From positions 1 through 42,391 of the forward strand of contig NZ_JAJQVM010000039.1 of assembly GCF_021234875.1 (NCBI RefSeq): a stretch of 42,391 nt of DNA. Direction: 5' to 3'. A program made the translations under genes and the position numbers. Each line of letters opens with the position of its first letter. The stretch's first letter is position 1. Of this stretch, positions 42,223-42,391 are shown one piece after another. Origin of the DNA: Marinibactrum halimedae (GTDB taxonomy: Bacteria > Pseudomonadota > Gammaproteobacteria > Pseudomonadales > Cellvibrionaceae). The notes under the pieces were generated by a model, which saw nothing but the letters and a program-made list of their open reading frames with translations, was not told where the DNA came from and did not search any database.

Positions 42223-42391
42223 TTAAGCAGCGATTGCCCCATAGTCACTATAATGTTGGTAAACCGCTGCCACTTTTTTACAATTTCTGCTTAATTCTAA
42301 GTCATCAAAAACCCTATCCATCAGGTGTTGATTGAACTTTTTACGCTTCCAGCTGGCAATTGAAATGACACTTTCCTCACTGGTTTCTTTA
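42223..42391 (-). CDS. C-terminal end of a gene cut by the window edge
   Basis: On the minus strand an open frame enters from the right edge and stops at TAA (42223-42225), giving 55 readable residues. They include SIASWKRKKFNQHLMDRVFD, then DLELSRNCKKVAAVYQHYSD. It is helical and basic, with no stop in this stretch. No family is recognised. It converges on the VWA operon. Confidence 0.45.
   Translation of the reverse strand, partial: KETSEESVISIASWKRKKFNQHLMDRVFDDLELSRNCKKVAAVYQHYSDYGAIAA

Overview
The window looks like chromosomal DNA of a motile, Gram-negative gammaproteobacterium, probably a marine Pseudomonas-relative (Cellvibrionales/Oceanospirillales-like). This is inferred from a FleQ-type flagellar master regulator, FliA (sigma-28) promoters, an NADP-type GdhA, BioA, TtcA and RsmE of proteobacterial type, a secreted subtilase with a C-terminal accessory domain, and several lipoproteins. 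Composition is moderate and leans AT-rich. No rRNA, tRNA, CRISPR array or intact insertion sequence was seen.

Layout. 1-600: a broken remnant of a filamentous-haemagglutinin/CdiA-like gene. 747-3036: a short-chain dehydrogenase and NADP-glutamate dehydrogenase. 3212-5243: an AraC-family regulator divergent from a ThuA-like lipoprotein. 5290-6891: a TPR-glycosyltransferase-like protein beside the flagellins. 7250-14662: the late flagellar cluster (two large flagellins, FlaG, FliD, FliS, a FliT-like protein). 15212-15655: an unrecognised helical protein placed behind a good sigma-28 promoter. 16466-20249: FleQ, then an HsbA/HsbR-like STAS and phosphatase-kinase pair. 20280-28992: BioA, a class III adenylate cyclase, a TPR lipoprotein, TtcA and a PAS-GGDEF-EAL protein. 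29037-35495 (minus strand): RsmE, an AT-rich DUF2059-like exported protein, an exported alpha/beta hydrolase, a DUF1223 protein and a secreted subtilase. 36240-36662: a GNAT acetyltransferase. 36697-42106: a divergent four-gene module (sensor kinase and response regulator on the minus strand; polytopic membrane protein and VWA lipoprotein on the plus strand). A minus-strand gene is cut by the right edge.

How the genes work together. The central 13 kb is a flagellar export and regulation island. FleQ sits downstream of a near-consensus FleQ box. Both flagellins, fliD, fliS and the unrecognised gene each have a sigma-28-like promoter, while FlaG has only a weak one. The STAS/HsbR-like pair is the kind that in Pseudomonas acts on the anti-sigma factor FlgM or on a diguanylate cyclase, so it fits sigma-28 control. 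Adenylate cyclase and GGDEF-EAL genes nearby add cAMP and c-di-GMP signalling, though direct links are not shown.

The least familiar part is the 36.7-42.1 kb module: an atypical kinase without a clear H-box, a receiver with a serine-rich insertion, a membrane protein with a Lys/Thr-rich tail, and a translationally overlapping VWA lipoprotein. A second theme is the large number of short (13-20 bp) tandem duplications in the gaps between genes, one of which also disrupts the haemagglutinin remnant.
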